Positions 24,183-32,317 of a stretch of DNA of 64,000 nucleotides are shown here, in pieces. The stretch comes from CAVVYV01 sp963752585 (GTDB taxonomy: Bacteria > Actinomycetota > Thermoleophilia > Solirubrobacterales > 70-9): NCBI GenBank assembly GCA_963752585.1, contig CAVVYV010000007.1:248001-312000 (forward strand). The letters are read 5' to 3'. The position numbers were made by a program, and so were the translations under genes. The notes beneath the pieces were generated by a model. It had not been told where the DNA came from and made no database searches. It was given only the letters and a program-made list of their open reading frames with translations. Each line of letters begins with the position of its first letter. The stretch's first letter is position 1.

Positions 24183-24817
24183 TGGCCCCCTACAGGCCGT
24201 CCGCGAGCGATGTGAAGGCGCTCCGCGACCGGACCGGCGCCGGGATGATGGATTGCAAGGCGGCCCTCACCGAAGCGGAGGGCGATGTGGAGGAGGCGAT
24301 CAAGATCCTTCGCAAGAAGGGGGCCGCTTCCGCCGCCAAGCGGAGCGGGCGGGGAACCGCGGAGGGGGTCGTCGCCGCGTACACCCACATGAGCGGCACC
24401 GGCGAGAGAAAGCAGCAACGGATCGGTGTCCTGGCCGAGGTTCAGTGCGAGACGGACTTCGTCGCCCTCAACGACGACTTCAAGGAGTTCGCCCGCGAGG
24501 TGGCCGTCCACATCGCGGCGATGAACCCTCAGCATGTCTCGCTCGATGACATCCCTGAGGAGGAAGTAGAGAGAGAGCGCAGCATTCTCGAGGAGAAGGC
24601 GCGGGCCGACGGCAAGCCGGACGATGTCGTCGCCAAGATCGTCGATGGCCAGCTGAAGAAGTGGGCGGCCGAGATCGTCCTGCTTGATCAAAAGCACTTC
24701 AACGAGGACCGCTACGAGGGCAAGACGATCGAGGACCTGCGCGCAGAGGTCGCGTCAAAGACCGGCGAGAACGTGCGGATCGCTCGCTTCGCCCGCTTCG
24801 AGGTCGGGGAGGAGTAG
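24182..24817 (+). CDS. tsf: Elongation factor Ts
   Basis: EF-Ts exchanges GDP for GTP on EF-Tu. At 211 residues it is a short form, as in Thermus and some actinomycetes, with VKALRDRTGAGMMDCKAAL at the N-terminus, the AIKILRKKGAASAAKR helix, the core ETDFVALNDDFKEFAREVAVHIAAMNP motif region and a C-terminal FARFEVGEE. It starts on the last base of rpsB and is followed four bases later by pyrH. Confidence 0.96.
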   Translation: MAPYRPSASDVKALRDRTGAGMMDCKAALTEAEGDVEEAIKILRKKGAASAAKRSGRGTAEGVVAAYTHMSGTGERKQQRIGVLAEVQCETDFVALNDDFKEFAREVAVHIAAMNPQHVSLDDIPEEEVERERSILEEKARADGKPDDVVAKIVDGQLKKWAAEIVLLDQKHFNEDRYEGKTIEDLRAEVASKTGENVRIARFARFEVGEE

Positions 24818-24821
24818 GCAG

Positions 24822-25580
24822 ATGGCGGCCAAGCCTCGCTTCAAGCGGATCCTGCTGAAGCTTTCCGGCGAGGCCTTGATGGGGGATCTCGAGTACGGCA
24901 CCGATCCCGCTCAAATCGAGCGGATCGCGACCCAGCTCGGCGGCGTCCGCTCCCAGGGCGTCGAGGTCGCGGTGGTGGTCGGCGCGGGCAACATCTACCG
25001 CGGCCTCGAGGGCGCCGCCGAGGGCATGGACCGCGCCACCGCCGACTACATGGGGATGCTGGCGACCGTGCTGAACGCGCTCACGCTCCAGGACGCCCTG
25101 GAGAAGGTCGGCGCCGACACCCGGGTGCTCTCCGCGATGGCGGTGACCGAGGTCGCCGAGCCCTACATCCGCCGCCGCGCGATCCGCCACCTGGAGAAGG
25201 GCCGAACGGTGATCTTTGCCGCCGGGACCGGCAACCCGTTCTTCACGACCGACACCGCCGCGGCGCTCCGGGCACTCGAGATCCACGCCGAGGCGATCCT
25301 GATGGCGAAGAACGGGGTGGAGGGCGTCTACGACGCCGACCCGCGGGTCAATCCCGACGCGGACTTTCTCCCGCAGATCAGCCACCGCGAGGCGATCGAG
25401 CGGGGCCTGCGGGTGATGGACTCGACCGCGCTCTCTCTCTGCATGGACAACGACCTGCCGATCTACGTCTTCAACATGGCTGACGAGCGCAACGTAGATA
25501 GGATCGTCCGCGGAGAGCGGGTCGGGACACTGGTCTCGAGCCAGTCGGCCTCCGACCCGGCCCAGAAGGTGGGCACCTGA
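24822..25580 (+). CDS. pyrH: UMP kinase
   Basis: PyrH phosphorylates UMP in pyrimidine synthesis. From ATG 24822 it has 252 residues with RILLKLSGEALMG, VVVGAGNIYRG, DYMGMLATVLNALTLQDAL, FAAGTGNPFFTTDTAAALRA and AKNGVEGVYDADPR, the full UMP kinase signature of the amino-acid kinase fold. The classical rpsB-tsf-pyrH-frr order holds. Confidence 0.96.
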   Translation: MAAKPRFKRILLKLSGEALMGDLEYGTDPAQIERIATQLGGVRSQGVEVAVVVGAGNIYRGLEGAAEGMDRATADYMGMLATVLNALTLQDALEKVGADTRVLSAMAVTEVAEPYIRRRAIRHLEKGRTVIFAAGTGNPFFTTDTAAALRALEIHAEAILMAKNGVEGVYDADPRVNPDADFLPQISHREAIERGLRVMDSTALSLCMDNDLPIYVFNMADERNVDRIVRGERVGTLVSSQSASDPAQKVGT

Positions 25581-25581
25581 G

Positions 25582-26151
25582 ATGACGGTCGAGCTGATCG
25601 ACGAGCTACTCGCCGACGCCAAGGAGCGGATGGGAAAGTCCGTCGAGTCGACGCGCAACGAACTCGCCACGGTGCGGACCGGGCGCGCCTCGCCGCATCT
25701 GCTCGACCGGCTCAACGTCGACTACTACGGGGAGGAGACGCCGCTCCAGCAGCTCGCGCAGGTGGCGGCGACCGACGCCCGGCTGCTCACGGTGACGCCC
25801 TACGACAAGTCCTCGATCTCGGCGATCGAGAAGGCGGTGATGGAGTCGGACCTCGGCCTGACGCCGTCGAACGACGGCAACGTGATCCGCCTTCAGATCC
25901 CCGAGCTCACCGAGGAGCGCCGCAAGGAGATGGTCAAGGTCGTCCACGGGGTCGCCGAGGAGGGCCGCGTCGCGGTGCGCAACATCCGCCGCGACGTCAT
26001 GCACGACCTGCGCGACCTGAAGAAGGAGGGCGACGCGGGCTCCGATGAGGAGCATCGCGCCGAGACCGAGCTGCAGAAGGCGACCGACGACGCGATCAGC
26101 GAGATCGACGATCTCCTCAAGGGCAAAGAAGAAGAAATCCTGAAGGTCTAG
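25582..26151 (+). CDS. frr: Ribosome recycling factor
   Basis: RRF splits the post-termination ribosome with EF-G. The 189-residue protein has TVRTGRASPHLLDRLNVDYYG, TPLQQLAQV, DLGLTPSNDGNVIRLQIPELTEERR and the C-terminal helix pair with DEEHRAETELQKATDDAI. It starts one base after the pyrH stop region and ends 13 bases before uppS. Confidence 0.96.
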   Translation: MTVELIDELLADAKERMGKSVESTRNELATVRTGRASPHLLDRLNVDYYGEETPLQQLAQVAATDARLLTVTPYDKSSISAIEKAVMESDLGLTPSNDGNVIRLQIPELTEERRKEMVKVVHGVAEEGRVAVRNIRRDVMHDLRDLKKEGDAGSDEEHRAETELQKATDDAISEIDDLLKGKEEEILKV

Positions 26152-26164
26152 GGCGGCGTCCCGG

Positions 26165-26827
26165 GTGAGCGCCAAATACGTGGCGATCATCACTGACGGG
26201 AACGGCCGCTGGGCAAAGCAGCGCGACCTGTCGGTGCTCGAGGGTCATCGGGCCGGCGCGGACAACGTCAAGGCGCGACTCCGTGACGCGGTCGAGCTCG
26301 GGATCAAGGAGCTCACGGTGTACTCGTTCTCGACCGAGAACTGGACCCGCCCGTCCGACGAGGTGGAGGGCCTGATGGTGATGTTCGCCGAGCGAATCGA
26401 CCAGGAGACTCCGGAGCTGAACGAGGAGGGGGTGCGGATGCGCTTCATCGGCCGCCGCGAGGGAATCGGCCCGGAGCTGATCGAGCGGATGGACCGGGCC
26501 GAGCGCGAGACCGCCGAGAACGAGCGGATCACCCTGTTCGTCGCCTTCAACTACGGCGGTCGGGCAGAGATCCTCGACGCAGCCGAGGCCTACGGCGGCG
26601 GGGGCGAGGAGGACTTCCGCCGCGGGCTCTACGCCCCCGAGATGCACGACCCCGACCTCTTGATCCGGACCAGCGGCGAGCAGCGCCTCTCCAACTACCT
26701 GCTCTGGCAGTGCGCCTACTCCGAGTTCTTCTTCAGCGACGAGCTCTGGCCCGACTTCAGCCGCGAGGCATTCGAGGCCGCGCTGCGCACCTACGACGAG
26801 CGCCAGCGGCGCTTCGGGGCGAGATGA
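26165..26827 (+). CDS. uppS: Isoprenyl transferase (undecaprenyl diphosphate synthase family)
   Basis: The enzyme condenses isopentenyl diphosphates to the long polyprenyl carrier for cell-wall synthesis. The 220-residue protein opens with YVAIITDGNGRWAKQR (catalytic Asp) and has GADNVKARLRDAVELGIKELTVYSFSTENW, plus DLLIRTSGEQRLSNYLLWQ near the end. Met of the usual MDGNGRWA is Thr here. GTG 26165 is the only start that keeps the first strand. Chain length (C50 or C55) is not predictable. Its stop overlaps the cdsA start. Confidence 0.93.
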   Translation: MSAKYVAIITDGNGRWAKQRDLSVLEGHRAGADNVKARLRDAVELGIKELTVYSFSTENWTRPSDEVEGLMVMFAERIDQETPELNEEGVRMRFIGRREGIGPELIERMDRAERETAENERITLFVAFNYGGRAEILDAAEAYGGGGEEDFRRGLYAPEMHDPDLLIRTSGEQRLSNYLLWQCAYSEFFFSDELWPDFSREAFEAALRTYDERQRRFGAR

Positions 26828-27786
26828 TGGCGGAGATCGAACCGCCATCGTTCGAGTTCGGCCGGGGGCGCCGGGACCCTGATCCCGAGGAGCCGTTTCC
26901 CGCGGACCCCGATGAGCTCCTCGACGGGCCTACCGAGGAGGCGCCGCCTGCCCCCGAGCCCAGGTCAGGGCTGCGGCGCCTGGTGCCCGAGATGTCGGAG
27001 ACCACCTCTCGGGTCGTGGTCGCGATCCCCTGGATCGTGTTCGCGATCGCGATCGTCGCGATCGGGGAGGGCGTCTTCGCGGCAGCGATGATCGTCCTCG
27101 CGGTCCTCGGCCTGCGCGAGTTCTTCCGGATGGCCGCAGGGGCGCGGCCGATCATGCTGCCCGCCTACCTCACCGTCGCCGGGATGGTGGTGGCCGCCTA
27201 CTACGGCGGCTCCTTCCAGATCCTCCTGGTGTTCGCGGCGCTGTTCCCCGCCGCGTTCGCCTTCGCCGCGGCCCGCCAATCCCACGAGCAGATCACGGTC
27301 TCGCTCGCGATCACCGCCTTCGGCGTCGCCTGGATCGGCCTCGGCTTCTCGCACGCGGTGCTCCTCCGCGACCTGCCCACCCACGGCGGTGCGCTCCTGA
27401 TCGACGTCCTCGTCGCCACCTTCCTCGGCGACACCGCCGCCTATGCAGCCGGGCGCCTGTTCGGCAGCCGGAAGATCACCCCGCGAATCTCGCCGAACAA
27501 GACGCTCGAGGGGCTCGCGGGCGGCTTCATCGGAGCGACGATGGGCTTCTGGTTCGCCGGCCTCTATCAGGACTGGCTGCCGGGGATCGACGCGCTAGCG
27601 ATGGGGATCTGCATCGCATTGATCGCCCCGATCGGCGACCTCTTCGCCTCCCTGATCAAGCGCGATCTCCAGGTGAAGGACACCGGGGCCCTGTTCGGCC
27701 CGCACGGAGGGCTGATCGACCGCCTCGACGCGGTCCTGTTCACCGTCGTCGCCGGCTACTACCTTGCGGTCGCGTTCGTCTACTGA
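26824..27786 (+). CDS. cdsA: Phosphatidate cytidylyltransferase
   Basis: CdsA makes CDP-diacylglycerol for phospholipid synthesis. From ATG 26824 it has 320 residues: an acidic, proline-rich cytoplasmic N-terminus of about 50 residues, some eight membrane helices, and the C-terminal signature SLIKRDLQVKDTGALFGPHGGLIDRLD written here as SLIKRD, VKDTGALFGPHGG and IDRLD. TFLGDTAAYAAGRLFG and ISPNKTLEGLAGG are also family-specific. The ATGA start overlaps uppS. The end meets the convergent cyclase gene, overlapping by seven bases. Confidence 0.93.
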   Translation: MMAEIEPPSFEFGRGRRDPDPEEPFPADPDELLDGPTEEAPPAPEPRSGLRRLVPEMSETTSRVVVAIPWIVFAIAIVAIGEGVFAAAMIVLAVLGLREFFRMAAGARPIMLPAYLTVAGMVVAAYYGGSFQILLVFAALFPAAFAFAAARQSHEQITVSLAITAFGVAWIGLGFSHAVLLRDLPTHGGALLIDVLVATFLGDTAAYAAGRLFGSRKITPRISPNKTLEGLAGGFIGATMGFWFAGLYQDWLPGIDALAMGICIALIAPIGDLFASLIKRDLQVKDTGALFGPHGGLIDRLDAVLFTVVAGYYLAVAFVY

Positions 27787-28613
27787 TCATTAATCGGGTT
27801 GCTCCTCGGCTTCGCCTGCGGAGCACCCTCTGATTTCTCCTTGACTGAGCAGACGGTGAGGTCCGCCGGGGCGCCGGCCGCCTCGAGCGGGCGCTTACGC
27901 CCGAACCTGAAGGCGGCCGGGTCGAGCTGCTCGCGGGCGGCGCCGGAGATCAGCACCTCGCCGCCCTTTGCCGCGTCGCCGACCCGGGCGGCGATGTTGA
28001 CGTCGATCCCGAGGAAGTCGCCCTTCACCCTCTGCGGGCGCCCCTGGTGGACGCCGGCGCGCAGCGAGGGTGCGTAGCCCTCGACCTCCACCTCGCCAGC
28101 CTCCTTCTGCGCCTGGAGTGCCGCGGCCACCGCCTGCTCGGCGCGGCTGAATACGGCCATCGAGCCGTCGCCCAGCCGCTTGACCACGGCGCCGCCGTGC
28201 CCGGAGACCGCGCGCTGCTCGGCGTCGCCGACCTGACGGAGCAGCTCGAGCGAGGCTTCGTCACCCGCCTCGAGCGCCCAGTCCGAGAACCCGACCAGGT
28301 CGGTGAAGAGAATCGCCACGTCGGCTTCGCCGCGCCCCCGCCGCTGAGCCTCCGAGAGCGCCTGCCACGCCTGGAGGGCGCCAATCCCGATCTGGTGCAT
28401 GGCGCTCTCGCGCTCGGGCTCGAGCTCGGTCACCAGGCGCTGCATCGGCAGCGGCAACTTGGATTTCTGCGGGTCGTCTCCGGGTAGGAGTCCCCGGATG
28501 AACTTGGCGGCCGCCACCAGCTGGGGATTGGCGTCGGTGCGCTTCGCCGCGTCCACCAGGCCCTGGGCGCCGGCCGGCTCCTCCTTCTTCTTCCTGCGCC
28601 TGCGTGACGCCAC
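27780..28613 (-). CDS. Class III adenylate/guanylate cyclase-domain protein
   Basis: From GTG 28613 the product is 277 residues: a Lys/Arg-rich start (RRRRKKKEE), a helical segment of about 90 residues, and a class III cyclase domain. Metal-binding Asp residues are in LFTDLVGFSDW and KRLGDGSMAVF; the transition-state Asn/Arg pair is in DVNIAARVGDAAKGGEVLIS. It should therefore be active, making cAMP or cGMP. No membrane or receptor domain is seen. The last 12 residues are encoded by hairpin repeat copy C. It interrupts the usual cdsA-dxr order. Confidence 0.82.
   Translation of the reverse strand: MASRRRRKKKEEPAGAQGLVDAAKRTDANPQLVAAAKFIRGLLPGDDPQKSKLPLPMQRLVTELEPERESAMHQIGIGALQAWQALSEAQRRGRGEADVAILFTDLVGFSDWALEAGDEASLELLRQVGDAEQRAVSGHGGAVVKRLGDGSMAVFSRAEQAVAAALQAQKEAGEVEVEGYAPSLRAGVHQGRPQRVKGDFLGIDVNIAARVGDAAKGGEVLISGAAREQLDPAAFRFGRKRPLEAAGAPADLTVCSVKEKSEGAPQAKPRSNPINDQ
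27794..27830 (+). repeat. Dispersed hairpin repeat, copy C
   Basis: GGG-T-TGCTCC (27796-27805) pairs with GGAGCACCC (27820-27828) around CTCGGCTTCGCCTGCGG. It sits between cdsA and the cyclase gene and forms the last codons of the latter. Confidence 0.6.
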
Positions 28614-28700
28614 GCCTGCATCCTCGCGGTTCGCGCAACTTCTCGGCGTCACGCTGTTGTCTGAAGAGGTGCTCACAAACGATAAAAGGAGTTGACCCGG

Positions 28701-29240
28701 ATGAGGAAGCTGTTGAAGCGACGGCCCTCGGCAGGGGCGGTCATCGGCGTTCTGGCGCTGGTGCTTGCCCTCGGCGGAGGCGCCTACGCCGCCAAGAAGG
28801 CAAAGGTCACCTACAAGGGCCTCGACAAGGACGCCCGGCTGAAGGTGCTGCCGGTCAGCAAGACCAACGCGAACACGGGCACGACGCCGTGTGACCCGAA
28901 CAGCCCGACGACCTTCACCGACTGCACCTCGGTCTCGGTCGAGGGTTCCTCGGCGTTCCCGCGCCGTTACATGCTGGTCTTCGATGGCGTATTCAGCGGT
29001 GCTGCTGCTGCGACCGCTCGGGGTGACTGTCGCCTGGAGGCCGACAACAACGCGATCAACGGGACGACGATCAAGGTCGAGACGGACACCGCCACCACCG
29101 CCAACCACGGCGATGGCTACGGGATCAACATCGTCACCACGCCGCTCGGCGGCCAGCACACCTTCTCGGTGGCTTGCAACGAGGCGGCTGGCGACCTGAA
29201 GGTCGAACAGTTCCAGCTCTCGGCGATCAGCGTCCGCTAG
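28701..29240 (+). CDS. Secreted protein of unknown function
   Basis: The 179-residue protein starts at ATG 28701 with AAAGGAG nine bases upstream. It has a signal peptide (RRPSAGAVIGVLALVLALGG then AYA), of the kind shared by many secreted proteins of Solirubrobacterales, followed by a basic stretch KKAKVTYKGLDKDAR and a Thr/Asp/Asn-rich beta domain with three Cys residues. I recognise no catalytic motif. A strong terminator follows. Confidence 0.75.
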   Translation: MRKLLKRRPSAGAVIGVLALVLALGGGAYAAKKAKVTYKGLDKDARLKVLPVSKTNANTGTTPCDPNSPTTFTDCTSVSVEGSSAFPRRYMLVFDGVFSGAAAATARGDCRLEADNNAINGTTIKVETDTATTANHGDGYGINIVTTPLGGQHTFSVACNEAAGDLKVEQFQLSAISVR

Positions 29241-29262
29241 GCGGAACTGAGAAGCGATTGAG

Positions 29263-29295
29263 CGAACGGGAGGCCTTCGGGCCTCCCGTTTCGCG
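29263..29295 (+). terminator. Terminator hairpin after the secreted-protein gene
   Basis: AACGGGAGGCC and GGCCTCCCGTT pair perfectly around a TTCG loop (29265-29290); the helix extends with GCG/CGC across one bulged T. The short T-run is TTT. Confidence 0.85.
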
Positions 29296-29343
29296 TTCCG
29301 ACCCGTTTGATTCTGGGCCTTAACCGGGCCTGAGGCGCCTCCC

Positions 29344-29349
29344 TAGACT
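29344..29349 (+). promoter_or_regulatory. Putative -10 box (TAGACT) for leaderless dxr
   Basis: TAGACT, 8 bases, GTG 29358; a weak TTAACC (29320-29325) lies 18 bp upstream as a possible -35. Confidence 0.5.
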
Positions 29350-29357
29350 GGGCGGCC

Positions 29358-30503
29358 GTGAAACGCGTGCTGATACTTGGATCGACCGGCTCGATCGGGA
29401 CCCAGGCACTGGAGGTGATCGCCGCGAGCGACGAGCTCAGCGTCGCCGGCCTCTCCGCCGGATCAAGCTGGGAGCCCCTGCTCGAACAGGCTCGCCGGCA
29501 CGGCGCCCCCATAGTCGCCCTCGCCGACGAGAGCGCCGCGGAGCGCGCCCGTGATGCGTGGGACGGCCAGGTGTTGCCGGGCGAAGATGGGATCCGCACC
29601 TTGATCAACAAGTCCGGTGCCGACCTGGTCCTGAACGCGATCGTCGGCGCCGCCGGGCTCGGCCCGACGATCGTCGCCCTCACCGAGGGGATCGACCTGG
29701 CGCTCGCCAACAAGGAGTCGCTGGTGGTCGGCGGCGAGCTGGTCACCGCTTTGGCGGAGGCGACCGGCGCCCGGATCATCCCGGTGGACTCAGAGCACTC
29801 GGCGCTCTACCAGCTGATCGGGGCCGAGCCGCCGGGCACCGTGGAGCGGCTCGTGCTGACCGCCTCCGGCGGCCCCTTCCGCGGCCGCACCGATCTCTCC
29901 GAGGTGACCCCCGAGGAGGCGCTCGCCCACCCGACCTGGGACATGGGGGGTCGGATCACGATCGACTCGGCGACTCTGATCAACAAGGGGTTCGAGATGA
30001 TCGAGGCCCACCACCTGTTCGCGGTGCCATACGAGCGAATCGACGTCCTCGTCCATCCGCAGTCGATCGTCCACTCCCTGGTCCACCTCAACGACGGCGC
30101 CTCGCTTGCCCACCTCGGCTACCCAGACATGCGGGTGCCGATCTCCTACGCGCTCCACCTGCCCGAGCGCGCCGACACCGAGGTGCCGATGCTCGATCTG
30201 GCAAGCGTCGGTGAGCTGAGCTTCGAGGCGCCCGACCCCGGCACCTTCGCCTGCCTGCGGCTCGCTCGCGAGGCGGGGGAGGTGGGGGGGAGCGCGCCGT
30301 GCGTGCTCAACGCCGCCGACGAGGTCGCGGTCGCCGCCTTCCTCGGGGGGCGGATCGGCTTCACCGGAATCCCCGAGGTGATCGACCGCTGCCTCGAGGC
30401 GGTGCCGACCGGCCCGGTCCGGCACTTCGAGGAGCTGTTCGAGACCGACGGGGCCGCGCGCCGGCACGCCGAGGGGCTGGTGGAGGAGCTCGCGGTCGCG
30501 TGA
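29358..30503 (+). CDS. dxr: 1-Deoxy-D-xylulose-5-phosphate reductoisomerase
   Basis: Dxr makes MEP in the non-mevalonate isoprenoid pathway. The 381-residue protein has the NADPH motif RVLILGSTGSIGTQALEV, LALANKESLVVGGELV, PVDSEHSALYQ (metal ligands), SGGPFRGR, HPTWDMGGRITIDSATLINKG split as HPTWDMGGRI and IDSATLINKG, EMIEAHHLF and HPQSIVHSLV. GTG 29358 is directly in front of the Rossmann strand. It overlaps rseP by four bases. Confidence 0.96.
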   Translation: MKRVLILGSTGSIGTQALEVIAASDELSVAGLSAGSSWEPLLEQARRHGAPIVALADESAAERARDAWDGQVLPGEDGIRTLINKSGADLVLNAIVGAAGLGPTIVALTEGIDLALANKESLVVGGELVTALAEATGARIIPVDSEHSALYQLIGAEPPGTVERLVLTASGGPFRGRTDLSEVTPEEALAHPTWDMGGRITIDSATLINKGFEMIEAHHLFAVPYERIDVLVHPQSIVHSLVHLNDGASLAHLGYPDMRVPISYALHLPERADTEVPMLDLASVGELSFEAPDPGTFACLRLAREAGEVGGSAPCVLNAADEVAVAAFLGGRIGFTGIPEVIDRCLEAVPTGPVRHFEELFETDGAARRHAEGLVEELAVA

Positions 30504-31711
30504 CCTGGGTCCTGACGATCTCCGGCTTCGTGGCATTGATCGTCCTCCACGAGTTCGGGCACTTCATCGTCGCCAAGTGGACCGGGATGCGGGTCGAGCG
30601 CTTCTTCCTCTTCTTTCCGCCGAAGCTGTGGAGCGTCAGGCGCGGCGAGACCGAATACGGGATCGGCGCGATCCCGCTCGGAGGGTTCGTCAAGATCACC
30701 GGGATGAACCCCGAGGAGCTCGAGCCTCGGGACGCACAGGAGAAGCCGAGGGAGGCCGGGCTGCTGGAGCGGGTCGAGTCCGTCGACCAGGAGCCGGGGC
30801 CGGGGGTGAGCAGGCCGGGGGAGCCGCTCTCGCCCGAACTCCTAAAGCGGGCGTACTACAACCAGCCGGTCTGGAAGCGGATCGTGGTGATCGCCGCCGG
30901 GCCGGCGGTGAACCTGCTGATCGCCTTCGTGATCCTGTTCGCCCTCGCCTTCTCGATCGAGAGGGCGGTCGGCTCGGGGGTCGAGATCGACCAGGTCCAG
31001 GAAGGCACTCCGGCCGCCGGCACGCTCGAGTCCGGCGACCGGATCGTCTCCGTCGACGGGATCCCGGCTTCAAATCTCGACTTCGAGGACCGGGTCACCC
31101 GGTTCAGGGAGGTGGTCGACACCCACAAGTGCGCCGGCGATCAGACCGACGGCTGCGCCACCACGACCCCGGTTCAGCTCGTCGTCGAGAGGGACGGTAG
31201 GCCGGTGCCGGTCTCGATCACCCCCGAGTACAACGCCGACGCGAACCGGAGCCTGCTGGGCGTCGTCTTCGGACCGGCCGCGGTGGAGCCCGCGGACTAC
31301 TCGGTCCCGGAGGCCGCCGAGTTCGCCGCCGATCGGATGTGGTTCATCACCTCGGAGACGGTCTCGACCATCGGCCGGATCTTCCTTCCCGAGGAGCGTG
31401 AGCAGCTCTCGGGCCCGGTGGGCGGCTCGCGGGCGCTGAACGAGGCGATCGGCTACGACTGGCGCGACGCGCTCCTCGTCCTCGCCGTGATCAGCCTCTC
31501 GCTCGGGCTGATCAACCTGTTCCCGTTCCTGCCCCTCGACGGGGGCCACATCTTCTGGAGTCTGGTCGAGAAGGTCCGCGGGGAGCGGGTCCCGTTCCGG
31601 ATCATCGAGAGCGCCAGCGCCTTCGGCTTCCTCCTGGTGCTGGTCTTATTCGCGATCGGGCTCAGCAACGACATCAGCAACCTCGGCGACGACGCCCTGA
31701 ACCCGCGATAG
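30500..31711 (+). CDS. rseP: Site-2 zinc metalloprotease (RseP/M50B)
   Basis: RseP-type proteases cleave membrane-embedded anti-sigma factors and leftover signal peptides. From GTG 30500 the protein has 403 residues: HEFGH zinc site in the first helix (residues 13-20), a PDZ domain in the middle (QEGTPAAGTLESGDRIVSVDG), and the C-terminal LFPFLPLDGGHIFW motif carrying the third ligand. Four membrane helices are visible. The dxr-rseP-ispG order is widespread; here ispG follows after an insertion of three genes. Confidence 0.93.
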   Translation: MTWVLTISGFVALIVLHEFGHFIVAKWTGMRVERFFLFFPPKLWSVRRGETEYGIGAIPLGGFVKITGMNPEELEPRDAQEKPREAGLLERVESVDQEPGPGVSRPGEPLSPELLKRAYYNQPVWKRIVVIAAGPAVNLLIAFVILFALAFSIERAVGSGVEIDQVQEGTPAAGTLESGDRIVSVDGIPASNLDFEDRVTRFREVVDTHKCAGDQTDGCATTTPVQLVVERDGRPVPVSITPEYNADANRSLLGVVFGPAAVEPADYSVPEAAEFAADRMWFITSETVSTIGRIFLPEEREQLSGPVGGSRALNEAIGYDWRDALLVLAVISLSLGLINLFPFLPLDGGHIFWSLVEKVRGERVPFRIIESASAFGFLLVLVLFAIGLSNDISNLGDDALNPR

Positions 31712-31721
31712 CGCCCGCTGT

Positions 31722-32162
31722 CTAGCCGGCCGGGACCGACCCCAGGCGCGCGTCCAGGCCGATCTCGATCGCCCCCAGCGCCCGGGAGACCGCACAGCCC
31801 TGCTTCGCCTCGTCCGCGTAGCGCTGGAACTCGTCCTCGTCGAGTCCGCCGGCCTTGACTTCGGTGGAAAGGTCGCTGCGGGTGATCGTCGGGTTGCCGC
31901 CCGAGGCGTCGATTGTGACCTCAGCGGTGGTCCTCACCGACTCCGGCTCGTGCCCGTCCTTGCTGAGCGCGGCCGCAAGTGCCATCGAGAAGCAGCCGGC
32001 GTGGGCGGCGGCGATCAGCTCCTCCGGGTTGGTTCCCTCGCCGTCCTCGAAGCGGGAAGCGAAGGAGTAGCTGCCCTCGAACGCACCGCTCCCGAGCGAC
32101 AGCCTCCCGTTGCCCCGCGCAAGATTTCCATTCCACTCCGCTTCCGATGATCTCGTCGGCAT
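31722..32162 (-). CDS. OsmC-family peroxiredoxin
   Basis: OsmC proteins reduce organic hydroperoxides with a Cys pair. The 146-residue protein has both: AAHAGCFSMALAAALSKDG and AKQGCAVSRAL. TNPEELIAAAHAGCF is the usual OsmC entry. EAEWNGNLARGNGRL at the N-terminus also fits. It is convergent with rseP. Confidence 0.88.
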   Translation of the reverse strand: MPTRSSEAEWNGNLARGNGRLSLGSGAFEGSYSFASRFEDGEGTNPEELIAAAHAGCFSMALAAALSKDGHEPESVRTTAEVTIDASGGNPTITRSDLSTEVKAGGLDEDEFQRYADEAKQGCAVSRALGAIEIGLDARLGSVPAG

Positions 32163-32281
32163 CTCATCCTCCTGATCTCTCGAATTGCGAGTCGCGAATC
32201 GAAGCGCCCGTATAGCTCAGCACACCGTGCACCTCCGCCCTGCTGACCAGGGCTTTCCCCGCCGATTCCCGCCGGCTGTTG

Positions 32282-32287
32282 TAGCTT
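32282..32287 (+). promoter_or_regulatory. Possible -10 box (TAGCTT) of the acyl-CoA ligase gene
   Basis: TAGCTT lies 30 bases before ATG 32318, with a GAGGAGG ribosome-binding site in between, so this transcript would have a short leader. Confidence 0.4.
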
Positions 32288-32317
32288 TCGTCGCGTTCTC
32301 AGGCGAGGAGGAGAGCG

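Noticed and set aside
32205..32240. A tRNA gene suggested by TAGCTCAG.
   Set aside because: No acceptor stem, anticodon arm or T-arm can be fitted around it.
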